Of a stretch of DNA of 64,000 nt, positions 48,364 through 60,299 are shown in pieces (position 1 is the first letter of the stretch; the number at the start of each line of letters is the position of its first letter). A model generated the notes under the pieces. The model worked only from the letters and a program-made list of their open reading frames with translations, was not told the DNA's origin and searched no databases. The stretch comes from Mytilisepta virgata (taxonomy: Eukaryota > Mollusca > Bivalvia > Mytilida > Mytilidae). The stretch is taken from assembly GCA_028015205.1 (NCBI GenBank), contig CM051514.1:26242150-26306149 (forward strand), in the 5' to 3' direction. The translations under genes and the position numbers were made by a program.

Positions 48364-48406
48364 CTTTAACGTTTAGCTGCTAATTCCAAGCTTTCGATCT
48401 CACATT
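48337..48406 (-). CDS. Exon 1: 5' UTR and signal peptide start
   Basis: The exon runs from an acceptor-like TTTTCAG (48407-48408) to donor CTG|GTACGTATAC. The ATG is at 48361-48363 and nine codons (MKQLLFLFL) are coding, ending in phase 0. Exon 2 starts in phase 0 and continues the hydrophobic leader (VTLANKYLGF). An acceptor upstream implies a further 5' UTR exon beyond. Confidence 0.6.
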
Positions 48407-48985
48407 CTGAAAATAAATGTAAACGAATTTCAACTAATTGCATTTCTAGCCATGCATACACTGTATATTCAGCTGAAATATGTATGTCTGTATTAGACGT
48501 CTTTGTAATACTATGGACACACTATAAAATATGTAAACAAATATTTTTATGTGACATTTCGATGGTTCAAAATTCATTAGTCCGACAACGCATTGAGCTT
48601 CACTTCTTCGAGGTATTCATTGAACAGCGTTGATTACATATACCGTTTCCCATGTTAGACACTTTCTTGTGCATCAAAATTGGTATCAAAGAATTTAGTT
48701 TATATGAAAAAGTATCGACAAAATAATTGTTAACATAAACTGAGAGGTATATAGTATATAAGTTATCTCCGCTGCATTTCTATCGAAATCAATGAATAAT
48801 AAGGGGATTGATTTTGCATTTGTAATAGATCGTTTATATCGACCAAAGTTTAGAATGAAATCGAAATAACTGTTTTAGTTGGTATCTATTATACCAGTGT
48901 TAAAGAGAACATCCCTACCGTGAAACAATTGCATGAATGTTGAAGTAAACGAATTCATGACGACCTCTTTAAAATCAAAGCAAAA

Positions 48986-49480
48986 CTAGATGGAGGCAGT
49001 CAGAAACCACACCTATCCCCGCACTCCATACATGCTTATCCCTGTGCACCACTTTCATTTTGTATATGTTTGAATATGGGCCCAAATTTTGGAAAATAAA
49101 AATTCTTAAACATTACTGCGCGTCTAAATACAGCTTATGACAATACTCTATGCATATGGTGAAAAATTGAGAAAGAGGTTAAGGTCACAATCTCAATTTC
49201 ACAATTTAAAAATTCAACCACTGTGTGCCCCAAGTTTTGAAATAATAAAAATTTCTAAAACTTTATTGCACATCTACAAAAATTTTATGACAATACTGTA
49301 CAGAAACAAAATAAATTGAAAAATGAAAGAGGGGATTAGGTCATAAGCTTAAATGCACAACTTCAAAATTCGACCCCTCTGTGCCCCAAGTTTTGGAAAT
49401 CAAAATTTTAACTCTATGCAAAGTCTTTGACAATAGTATATAGAGTTAAAACGAAAAATGAAAGAGGACTTTAAAACTAA
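48986..49480 (-). mobile_element. Helitron-like element, inverted, second 3'-end class
   Basis: Starts with the reverse of the CTAG|T end (CTAGATGGAGGCAGTCAGAA) and contains three core units to ~49480. The 5' end is truncated. Confidence 0.6.
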
Positions 49481-51759
49481 AAAACTACTTTTACAGGGTT
49501 ATAGATTTCACAGCTGCTTAATGCTTTTAAAGTTTTATAATATATATCAACATCTTTTATCTAAATATCCAGCTTCCAGGAAATCACGGGTTTTCGAGTC
49601 CTAATTTCTACTGTAATATCGTAAATAAATGCAAAAGTTTCGCTAGTAACCCCCAGAAACTTAGTAGTTACTTAATATCTGTTCACAGTAAGGGCTACAA
49701 ACATGCAATTATGTGCAATTCTGTACAAATTGCTCTTTCTCCCAATGAATTGACGACTTTAAATTCAAACTGGCCCCTCACAAATACTGCTGATGTCTAT
49801 TGAAATCTATGACGAGATAGCATTCAGCCTTTTATGGAAGTGTTATTTCAGATTTTCCCGTTTAGTAGAGCGACAGTATCCAACCTGCAGCTATTAGAGC
49901 CTTAACGAGTTTTACAATTAAAAAGAGCACGTTCTGACCCTGCTATCTAAATTATGTACCATCCACTAATTTTCAGTTCTAGCAAGCGGTCATCTTGTTG
50001 GTTATCATAGTGTATTCGTTTTTATAGTGTGTTCTATACACCAAAGCGTCAGGATAGATAAGGGGGAGGTTTGGGTACCCATAAAACGGCTTAACTGCAC
50101 AACTATTCAGTGTCTGTACCGAGTCAGACTATTTTAACTTTCTGTTGTGTTCATTCGCAATTTTCGAAGTTAGATCCTAGTGGGAAAAGATGTTTGAAAA
50201 TCAGCATTTTTAAACCTTATGGGCATCTACATACAATGTGTGAAAATTCTGTATGAAAATAAAATTCACAAAGTAATAAACTGCTTCGCCTTATGCGCGT
50301 AATACGCCCGTGGGAAAATATCGATTTCTGTTTAGCAAATTAAGTGTCATGTTACTTTTTCAACGGCTTAACATATCTAAATGATAATACTGTAACAACA
50401 AACTAAATATCAACTTTGTGTAAGCAGGAAATTTTATGCTTATAAAAAATTTTAAAAATGCTTATATTTGGACAATCTAAGTCCCTCTGGAACGACAAAA
50501 GTGAAAACCGTTAAACAGAAGATAGACCCTCATACCACCATTAGTAAGAATATGTAAAAGTGTAAATCACTCAAGGCGTACTGGTTAGTGCGCGGCATGT
50601 GAAAAATTGCTTATATTTGGACAATCTAAGTTCAATAACTCCAGAATGACCAAAAATCGTTAAAATCGAAAGGGAGCTTTCTTCCGTCTAGCTAATGTTG
50701 TGTTAAAATTTTATGAGAATTGATTAAATCAAATTTGAGTTACGGTACGAAGTGTTGACAGTATACTTATTTATCCCCTTCTTGAATGGCACGTCCTTGG
50801 AAATATTTCCCAAATCAGCTACATGCGACCTTTAACTTATACTGATGAAGTTAATTATTTGTTAAAATAAGCATACCTCACATTCACCTTTACACATTGA
50901 AGGCTCATATACATTGGCTGTAAACGTTTTAAAGAATTTGACCCAGATTTTACATAATCATAATCAGGGATTTAAAAAATCATTTCATAAAATAAAACAG
51001 AATTTAAAACAGACGGTGATCTTGAAAATTGACAAAGGGACAGCCTCACAATGACAGTTGGAAGCAGAGCAGACGTGTGGTTAAATTGTGACAGCTGGCT
51101 CAGAATTTGTTCTGCAAAATGTGCAATTGCCCTCTCAGTCTTACTGACACCGTTGGGGAACGAAAGTGTGGACTTGGAGACATTCTGTACATACCTTTTG
51201 GAAGTCGTAACACCTGTAACAGTGTGGAAACAGGGAATAGGAACACAAATGGAGCCTTTTTGGTGAAATCGCAAGCAGCTATTGGTGAGAAATCTGTTTG
51301 CACTTGATTAAAATTTAGCTTACGTTTGACCTTAAAATGGTACAATCAAGGCCACAAGGGTTAGGGTATTGAGACCGGGGGTATTGTCAACCTATATGTT
51401 TCGTTTGATTATTTAGATATGCATTAGTCAGGCTGTATTATATCAATTTTAGAAAAAAATTCAACCAGCAGGTTTTTTTTTGCAACATGATCTATTTTTG
51501 TTTTATCAGAATTTAAGTTATTTGACATGTAGATAATGTGTCAATATTTTGGTTTGGATTAATAAATTATGATAGTATTGTTACAAAATTTGTTCTGTTT
51601 GCTTTTCGCCTTAAATCTAATGATGAATGTCTGTACAACTTTTCAATTAGTCCAACAAATATCACAGAATTGACTGTGTTTCCTGTTGGACTTGATATTT
51701 TCAACCAATATGAAGGCGACCATCTTTGAAAGCTGTTACCATGGAACCCAACCTGGGAC
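49481..51759. other. Repeat-like region without recognised gene
   Basis: A phrase CTTATATTTGGACAATCTAA occurs at ~50460 and ~50610 with similar flanks, a degenerate local duplication. At 50972-51345 four ORFs of 66-100 codons overlap on both strands; none has a recognised domain. Nothing else seen. Confidence 0.35.
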
Positions 51760-53880
51760 GTAACAGATGGTTTTGTATTCATTTATTTTAATAGCAGAAC
51801 TGCTACAGATATAGACTTTTTGGAGAATATTTCAAGTCATTATGATAAATCAGATAATTTTAGTGTTGATCTTTCAAGTAATTTATACAAGTTTAATATG
51901 TCTCCGATAAGAAATAGTCAAGATAAAAAACTAAATATTCGTATGGTAATTTGTAGAAATGTGTAGAAACAATAATATCTTCATTTTGAATGACAGAGTG
52001 TGTGGTGATGAACATGGTGTACTTACTTGTCGCCAGTCTAATGTTGTTAATTATTTTATCTGTACATATGCATTACTATCTCATGTTGTAAATATGCTTG
52101 TACTCGATTTGTCAGTACTTTTTTCTGATGTGAACTCACCCTTGGACTCATCGTTAGATTTCAGAACATTTGATACTGACCAAGAAGAAAATACTTCAGA
52201 CGGCACTTGGGGCAGCTTTGAAAAAAAGAGGTTCAAAAAATGGGACTGAAAAAGAAGCTGAATTTGTTTCAAATATTGATAGAAATAAAATTGAATTATT
52301 TACATCTATTTTGAACTTTAGATTGAGCACTTTTTTGGAAGAATTTTTAGTGTTGAATGAAAACCAGTTCGGATTCAGAAAAGTCTATTCAACTATCGAT
52401 AGCATTTTTGTTCTACATTTACTATTTGAATTACTGAGACTTCAAAAAAAAAGCTACGATGTGCCTTTATTGACTTTGCAAAGGCATTTCATACAGTGTG
52501 GAGATCAGGTCTTTGGTCTAAACTTCTGTTACATACAGTGAATTGAAATGTGTATAATATTATTGTAAATATGCACAGCAATATTAAATCACGCATGTTC
52601 GATGGCATTGAATACTCAGAATGTGTCCCATGTGAAGTTAGTATTAGACAAGGAGAAAACTTATTCCTTTGTTGTTTGCAATTTATTTGAATGACCTTGA
52701 AGCATTTTTTGAAAGTAAAAATATAAATGGTCTTACATGTATTTCTGATGAAATAGAGAATGAATTAAAATTATTTGTAATACTATATGCTGACGATACT
52801 GTACTTGTGTCAGAAACGCAATAAGATTTGCAAAAACAACCTGAATGAATACTGTAATTTATGGAAACTGAAAGTGAATGTTCAAAAAAGTAAAGTTGTA
52901 ATGTTTTCAAGAAGTAGAACACCACGTAATATTAGTTTTAAGTACAGTGATATTGAACTAGATATTCTAGATGAATTTACATACATAGGTGTTTTATTTT
53001 CAAAAACTGGAAGTTTTGTAAAAGCCAAAAAATTCAAAGCAGAAAGGCAACTCAAGCTATGTGTGATATTATAAGAACGAGGTAGATATTTCATACCAAG
53101 TATCAGTTAATTTGGCTATATGGTTTCAGGGGAGGAGATTTTTTAAATTTTGACCAATCAAAAACAAAAATTCATCATGGCTGTCATATTAGCTGTCCGA
53201 CATGTAAACTTTATAAAGCTCCTTCATAGATGCTTCATACCAAGTTACAGCTCATTTGACTTTGCGGTTTCAGAGAAGAAGATTTTTGGAATGTTGAAAA
53301 TCAGAAATAAGAATTCCCCGTGGTGGCCATATTAGTTGTCCGACCGTTACGAAATATACAAAGTTTGTAAAGGTCCTTCTATAGATTCAGTTCACTTGGC
53401 CTAGAGGTTTCAGAGAAGATCAAAATGTAAAAGTTTACAGACGGACGGACAGACGACGAACGTCAATGGATGCCAAGGCTCACATGGCCCTATGGGCCAT
53501 GTGAGCTAAGAAGGGGAGATTACATAACCTGAATATTGAAACTCACCTAGAGCTTTTTGACAAAGTTGTGAAACCAATATGGCTATACGGATGCGAGATA
53601 TGGGGGACGGGTGACAATTCTATATGCAGATCTACAAAATTCCCCAAAAGCACTTAACTATAGATTGTATAAAGAATCTCTATTTTGAAAAGTATTTAAA
53701 TATTTTGGATTATAAAAATATCGTAACCTTTTCCAGTTTTAGAACACTGAACAGTAAAATTCCCTTTGTTGAAATTGGTAGGTGGAATAATGTCCCAAGA
53801 GAAAACCGCATATCACATTATGAAATTCTGGTGATATTGGCGATGAATTTCACTATATTTGTTAATATTTTCTGAAAGCT
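51760..53880 (+). pseudogene. Non-LTR retrotransposon (LINE) remnant: endonuclease and reverse transcriptase
   Basis: Plus-strand blocks in shifting frames. The first has the end of an AP-like endonuclease (FNSRT near 51795; NDRVCGDEHGVLTC; LSVLFSDVNSP near 52110-52140). The RT follows (FGFRKVYSTIDSIF; FIDFAKAF near 52465; VILYADDTVLVS with YADD at 52786-52797; LKVNVQKSKVVMFSR), then a C-terminal part (VVKPIWLYGCEIW near 53560 and later). A dispersed repeat (53085-53512) interrupts it. Several stops and frameshifts; dead. The exact clade is not assigned. Confidence 0.8.
53085..53512. repeat. Dispersed repeat inserted in the LINE, with terminal hairpin
   Basis: Three ~130-bp units (TTTCAGAGAAGAAGATTTTT, GGTGGCCATATTAGTTGTCC) end with ACAGACGGACGGACAGACGA and a perfect hairpin, GCTCACATGGCCC-TAT-GGGCCATGTGAGC, then TAA. 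LINE coding phrases resume after it, so the repeat moved in as a unit. Confidence 0.75.
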
Positions 53881-53999
53881 TGCTATACAATTGTTGAAAT
53901 TAAGGACCTCATGAATAGCAAAATCTGAGCTAAATAATTTGTGTAAATTTATAAGTGTTATAAATAAACGTCTGGACTCTCCAGAGTAACTATTGTGTA

Positions 54000-54890
54000 A
54001 ACATTACACTCCGTCTTACTTTTGTAATTTATTGTATATATGTTAGATACTATTTATGTAATACTTCGCTGTACCATTGTCATTTGGTTTATGAGAATAA
54101 AGATATATAATCATAAATTATCAATACAAAGGATGTACAAACTATGGGGGGGAATTCAACGAGGAGGAAAAAATGCATATTTGTAGGAATTCACCTTAAA
54201 TTAGTTTAATATTAACATAAAAAAGTCTTGATTGACGTCATTAACAATAACAATGGGATTATAGACTTTTCAGGACTAATAGACAAGACAAGACAACTTT
54301 ATTATTCATCCTCAAACACTTCATATGTAAAATTTCAAAATAAAATATACAATACACAATATTTAATACTTGCGGCAAAGGTAGGTATAGTTACATGATT
54401 CTCGTGTTGAAATGTTTTAATCCCAACACATTATACACAATTTGAGTTAACATTGAGGTTAATGGACATACTTTTGTGAGTAAAATAAAAAAAAGGCCTT
54501 AAAGAAGACTTTAAAATGTATTCGTGTGAACATGATCTTCTCAGAATTTTGTTCGTTGATCCGAAAAATGTTTTCGTTACGGATTTATCTGCCCAAACAA
54601 CGAAAACCCTGTTGTCACTTAAACTCAAGAAACGTAATCGATACATGAAAACTGACGTGTGGAAAATGTTAAGGGTCTCAGGCCGGAACTTCGTTACATT
54701 TCACCGAGAACATTTGGCGAGTACTTAAGGAGGGATAGTTTCGCCCAAATTCGGGCCGAAGCTGTAAATGGTCAAAACTTGAAACCCGTAAGCCCTGAAA
54801 GCCTGGGATCTTCACCAATGATCTTCAGTTCATGCGACTTAGAAAATTGTCACAATGTCAAAGGTCATGGGTGTTATCACTTAAACTCCG
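54000..54890. other. LINE tail-like and GGTCA-rich repeat sequence
   Basis: 54283-54330 (AAGACAAGACAACTTTATTA) resembles the 3' tail of mollusc non-LTR elements. 54700-54880 contains GTCAAAGGTCATGG phrases. ORFs at 54516-54728 and 54659-54964 are unrecognised. Confidence 0.35.
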
Positions 54891-54894
54891 AAAC

Positions 54895-55078
54895 TGAAAT
54901 AGATAGAGAAGAAGTCAAGAGGACAAATATACCTAAGAAGCAATCCAAAAACGTAATCCATTAGACAGACAAAACTCGGGAAGACAAATGAACAACCACA
55001 AGCACAACAAATAAACACAGAAAAATAAAAAACCAAAAAACAACATGAACTCCTATAAAAACCAGGAGTGAACAAAAT
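54895..55078 (-). mobile_element. Penelope-like element 3' tail fragment
   Basis: GAGGACAAATATACCTAAGA, CGTAATCCATTAGACAGACA and CACAAGCACAACAAATAAAC match 31445-31610 closely. Only the tail is present. It is inserted in GGTCA-rich repeat, which resumes at ~55200-55390. Confidence 0.65.
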
Positions 55079-55962
55079 CACGAAAAATGTTTGGAACGTT
55101 GAAACGCAAATTTGAAATGTTTGAAACGATTTGATTCTAAAGGGGCATAACCCTGATAGAATGTTCCGCTTAAGCCGTTATTGCTCAAAACACAAAAAGC
55201 CCTGGGGTCTTTTGATTTGAGGTCTTTGACCTTGAATTTGTGGTCAATGTCAAGGGTCAATCTCAAAGGTCATACACTTAATCATGTATATATCAAGAAC
55301 AATACGTCATACAGGACTTAGGTTTGCTGATGTGGGGTCCTTGAAATTTGACCTTCAAATTGAGGTCAAATCAGGGTCAAATATTCGATCGAACATATTT
55401 CCGAAACTATACTAGAAAAATAATGGGCCTCCATCATCAAATAGATCTTGTTTTTTGTTTTTCAGAAGCATCACTTATGACACAGTCAATTTGATGGTGT
55501 GGGAATGGCGGAGATAGTGATTGTATTGGTTTTGCTTGAGCCATATCAGCTGGGGTTGTGTGTGGAGCTGAAGATTGGAATGTTGTTAACGGAGCATAAT
55601 CATCATAGTTTGAATTTGCTTTGACATACTATTTTCGAAAATCTATACTAGCTGTTCACATTAGACTTCTACACTGCCGCCACAGTTTGTTTTATTACAG
55701 AAGTGTCTACGACAAGTTTAATTTACATTTTGTTACATGTGATCGTCCTTGCGTAACGAAAGATAGTTACTAAATAGTTTGTTTTTTTTCAGCAATTTGT
55801 TCGTTATACCAGTTCACGTGAGTAATAAAAACGTTAGTTGGGATTAAACTTCTCTTCGTTATAAGCCTGGTTTCGTTATAAAACATTTGTAATACGCCTT
55901 CAAACATACACTGTCTAAAAAGCAATGGGACCGGCGATTTATCGTCACTTCCTTATTAGCCT

Positions 55963-56356
55963 GGGTCCATATGCATAAAAATAACTTAACTTAAGTATTT
56001 CTTCAACTAAGATTTTGCTAAGAATTGACTTAGCTAAGCAATTTACTTATATCATATGCATAAAGCGACTTAAGTTTCTACTTAACTAAGAAAAACTTAA
56101 GTAATATTACATCGGAAATCAAATTTATTTAGAGCTCGATTGAAACGATTTTCGCGCAAATCATGTTTTGCAATGTCAGATATTGCATATGACTTAAGTG
56201 GAGTGGGCTGGGTTTCAATAAACTAAGATTTTGCTAAGTGAATTCTTAACTTAAGTTGTTTTATGCATACTACTTAGGCAATGTGGGCGGAGTTTACTTA
56301 ACTTAAGTCATTTCTTAGCAAAATCTTAACTTAAGTAGTTTTATGCATACGGCCCC
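55963..56356. mobile_element. MITE (394 bp) with ACTTAAGTTAAG-rich termini
   Basis: The left end GGGTCCATATGCATAAAAAT and the inverse right end (GGGGCCGTATGCATAAAACT as reverse complement) form ~35-bp terminal inverted repeats continuing into ACTTAAGTTAAG. The interior repeats TTAACTTAAG and TTTGCTAAG phrases and has no ORF. Target duplication unclear. Confidence 0.75.
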
Positions 56357-56410
56357 TGATTTCGTTACACGCATGCACGTTATAAACGTACTCTACGTTA
56401 TAGAAAGTAT

Positions 56411-56533
56411 ATTTGTAGGTTTTTTTGGTATTAGAATACACCGAGGGGTGTCAGGAATTGGTTGATGAAAAATCGAGCGTAGCCAATTCCTGACACCCCG
56501 AGGTGTATTCTAATACCGGAAAACCCTACAAAT
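56411..56533. repeat. Long hairpin (arms ~50 bp)
   Basis: Left arm TTTGTAGG...GGTATTAGAATACACC...GTCAGGAATTGG; right arm is its near-perfect inverse. The loop contains AATCGAGCGTAG. No coding, no TSD. Confidence 0.85.
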
Positions 56534-57430
56534 AAAATTTATGTAACTTATATACCGTCAATTTAATGAAAATTTAAATTATTTAAAAAAATCTAGCTTG
56601 TTTCACACTTAAAATATGATGGAATGTCCCTATTCAGAACCACTGGAATTCAGAACACACCCTTGTTAACATCAAACCAATTGAAATTAAGTACTAACCA
56701 AGTGCATGTATATATTGTTGTGATTTTGACAAAGGCAGAGTTAACTGTTTAACTAGTGGACTCAAAACAACAACAAAAAATTTTACATAATTATGAATTT
56801 TTTGGGGGTTGGGGTCAGTTGGTAAAAAATTCAAACCCCATTTAACTTCTGGATGGCAGTTACATGTATTACATAATCATGTGTGGTGCCATACATGTAC
56901 TTTCTTTTTTACTTCCAGAATTTCTGCCTTCAGCCCCCCCCCCCCCCCCCCCCCCAAATTGCCCCAGCCCAGAACATACTTTTTTCTATTTATCCAAACA
57001 ACTCTGTTATAAAAAGTACCCAGGAAATGTTTGTAACTATTATACGGGAGATTTTTTTTAAAAAAAAAAGTCCATTTTCCTGCATGTCCACCTATGTTAA
57101 AAAAAATATTCAGACACATTGACATTATTTTTTTGTTATTAAACAAAAGTTCGCAATTTTTTCAAATCGCCACATCTAGAATGAAAACTATTTTCTCCTT
57201 GCGATCCAAAATAAATTGATTTTGAAGCTCAATATTGAGCAATTTGCGAGTATCCGGACTGAGAGAACCATGTTTGCACATTATTTTTCAATGATTTTTT
57301 GTATGTTTTCAAATCGGGAAAATTATTTTTTTGAATAGCATATAATTGAATTTTAACAAGAAAGTAAAGTCTTGAAGATATATATATATCTGCTCATAAA
57401 AAAGCAAATTATGTTGGCGTCCATGAAATG
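56534..57430. other. Unassigned DNA with a 22-C homopolymer
   Basis: A run of 22 C at 56934-56955 creates spurious Pro- or Gly-rich ORFs on both strands (56809-57146). No gene or named repeat. Confidence 0.5.
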
Positions 57431-57433
57431 CAT

Positions 57434-58237
57434 GTCTGTCCTGTTACCGGTGATAAATTTGCAGAGCAATAATTTTTGCCTGCAAATACGAATATCTTCT
57501 ATGGTGAAATCAAAAGTACAAATATTTTCCAAATTACAACTAAAACAATAGAACGTTAGAAGAAACAGAAGCGAAGCTATAACCAGAAAAGTAAGTCAAA
57601 CTGATAGCGTACCTTTTTAACCAACAAATTTATACATTACTACACCCATACGTTCTCAAAAGGGTCACTAACTGTTTGGAAACAAAGAACGCTAACTGAA
57701 AAAACATACACCGATGTAAGGGGAGTTGTTATTTCGAAATATAATCACTAAACATATAATTTTGTCCATCCTGTTACTGCCTATCCTGTTACCTTGAATA
57801 AAGTAACAGGATAGACAGATTAAGTATAAGAATAAACAACTATGTATTTGTAGACATTATGAAATATTTTAAAATGAAATGAAACATTTGATAGTCTACA
57901 TATCTTTAAGAAAAAACAAACAACTATGCAAGGGGAGTTGTTGTTTTGCAATAGAATCAATAAACATATAATTTTGTCTATCCTGTTACTGTCTGTCCTG
58001 TTACCCCAACTTGGTAACAGGATAGACAAATATGTATATGTAAACCTTCGATGTCCGTTTTTTTTTCAGGACACAATATTAAGTGATATATTTATCCCGT
58101 TAATGCAAAGAAATTAAATATTCTGTTTTTGTTTTCTGAAGCACCACTAACGTACCTTTGAGAAATAATCAATACGTTTTTCACATTTTTCCTGTTGATA
58201 GTAAAAAAAATTTCACAAATATGGTAACAGGATAGAC
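57434..58237. repeat. Cluster of eight TATCCTGTTAC motifs in both orientations
   Basis: Forward copies at 57434, 57764, 57781, 57976 and 57991; inverse copies (GTAACAGGATAGAC) at 57803, 58013 and 58223. Two of the groups form inverted pairs within a diverged ~212-bp tandem duplication (AAGGGGAGTTGTT at ~57719 and ~57930). No ORF accounts for it. Confidence 0.8.
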
Positions 58238-58239
58238 AA

Positions 58240-59292
58240 AATTTTGCACCATCAGTCGAAAATGTGTCAATAATATTTTTATGTTATGTCATTAAGATTG
58301 CATATTTGAGTATTTTGTTCAAGAAGTATCATATATTTTGCAAGTTTAATAAATATGATGATTCTCAATTTTGCAATGTTAAAAATGCACATTTTTTTAA
58401 AATGACTCATACCTGTACCTATGGCTATACATCGTACATGGGTGGTTGAAGGTCATTTGTTTTAAGAATGGCCCGTCTTAGGTTATTATGGAAAATACAA
58501 CAAAAGAAAAGTGGTATTGCCCAGGTTTTACTTTGAAATAAAGACTGTGCTTTCTGAATAGACAAAGCCCTCTATAGGTATATAATGTATATTAAAATTC
58601 ATATATAAACTTTTTTATATGCGTTTCATTATTCTTTATTGTAAAACGAAAATAAAAGATCGCTGTCGATAAGTTTCACATTTGTATACAGTAATATACT
58701 TACATTTTCTTGTAAATGTTTGAAAGAAAACTGTAAATCAGCAATGACATCTTCTTTCATTTGTCTTCCCCCAAAATCTTTTCTTTCGTTCTCATAATAT
58801 TTCTTGCTTCCTAATTACATACACATGACATACTTCACTATCATGTATATACATGTTTTGTACCTATCATTATGAATATTTAAATAGTAGGACCTCTAAG
58901 TCAACAGGTATTTAAAAAATGTATGATATACAATCTTATCTTACCCATGCATATAAATACGAGTACATTTAATTGTGTGAACATTATTTAAATGAAGATA
59001 CCCTCTTATTATGACTAAATCAGTATGAGCTGTTTCGTCAAGGTTTTGTTTTATATTTTATATGTTATTATGTTGAGAGATTCCCGTTCTGTTCAATTTT
59101 ATTCTACAAATCTAAATATTGCAGCCATCCTTAATTTTATTTTTACAAAACTTTCCAATAGCTACAGTATTATTTTCATATTAATATTTTAAGAAATTGT
59201 TTTATGTATTGGGCGAAGTACTACGTTGTCGGTCATTTGTTTTTGACAAAACATGAGGATGTTTCACCCTGACCTACATATGTACATATTAT
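58240..59292. other. AT-rich DNA
   Basis: No gene, RNA or repeat family recognised; short ORFs only. Confidence 0.4.
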
Positions 59293-59440
59293 CAGGTTTT
59301 CTGCAAACGTATATCGTAAAATATCAGCCGCGAGACACAATGTGAAGCTTTTTCGGCGAGTGAGCGTAGCGAACGAGCCAAAAAGCTTCATATTGTGTCG
59401 AGCGGCTTATATTTTACAATATTTGTTTGAAGAAAACTTG
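59293..59440. repeat. Long hairpin (arms ~64 bp)
   Basis: The left arm CAGGTTTTCTGC...GAAGCTTTTTCGGC is mirrored by GCCAAAAAGCTTC...GAAGAAAACTTG with about ten mismatches. The loop is GAGTGAGCGTAGCGAACGA. Confidence 0.85.
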
Positions 59441-59746
59441 ATGATAAATTTATCGTATTGTTAACTAGCAATCTTAATGGAATTTCTTACTTTTCAATGG
59501 CCATCCGCCTATAACCGGATGTTTTCCTGATATATTCGGGTCAACGTTGGGTCAAACATGATGACGTCGCTGATATATTCGGGTCAGCTCATATTAGGGT
59601 CGGGTCAACTCTTTACGACGTCACAGTGCCGAAATACGGGAAATTCTGAAGGCCTCAGCAGGTCGATATAGCCATAGGGAAATACGATAAACATATAATA
59701 CCTGTAGTCTATCCATAAACTAAAAAGAATTTGATCACAACAAAGT

Positions 59747-59958
59747 TGTGACCGCTGCATATAATGTTGTGAACACTGCATATAATGTTGTGAACACTGC
59801 ATATAATGTTGTGAAAACTGCATATAATGCTGTGAGCACTGCATATAATGTTGTGAGCACTGCATATAATGCTGTGAGCACTGTATATAATGTTGTGAGC
59901 ACTGCATATAATGCTGTGACCACTGCATATAATGCTGTGACCACTGCATATAATGCTG
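59747..59958. repeat. 21-bp minisatellite, about 10 copies
   Basis: Unit TGNGANCACTGCATATAATG(T/C)T. Because the period is a multiple of three and few units contain stops, one plus and three minus frames stay open as 7-residue repeats (for example TAYNVVN on plus). I regard these as artefacts of the repeat. Confidence 0.9.
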
Positions 59959-60299
59959 ATTATTAACATAAGGCAGTCATCGCGTTCCATAAAAAATCAT
60001 TTCGCAGTACAATATATCTAACACCGGACATGCTTGATAGTATGCTTCATAGGTGTTGAGTATATCACATTTGATGAAACCATATAGCACCAACAAGCCA
60101 TCATGAAGAGAGTAAAATTTGCAAAAAATGTAATGCATTTTTATGTAGATTCTGAAAAATTAAAGCTCATCTCCACTGAAACGCCACATAAAAACTCAGT
60201 CAAACATGGAAATTTACCATAGAAACTGATTTACAAAAGCAACATTTCAATTTGTTGTGAAAAGGGGTAAAAAATATGCCATTTTTTCATAAATTTCAC

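Noticed and set aside
50972..51345. Four overlapping ORFs of 66-100 codons
   Set aside because: No frame shows a recognised domain or splice context, and being open on both strands suggests base composition or an unknown repeat.
56809..57146. Proline- or glycine-rich proteins on both strands
   Set aside because: They come from a 22-base C homopolymer, which is also prone to length errors.
59605..59990. Heptad-repeat proteins (114 and 93 codons) on the minus strand
   Set aside because: They are translations of a 21-bp minisatellite, open in several frames at once, without splice or start context.
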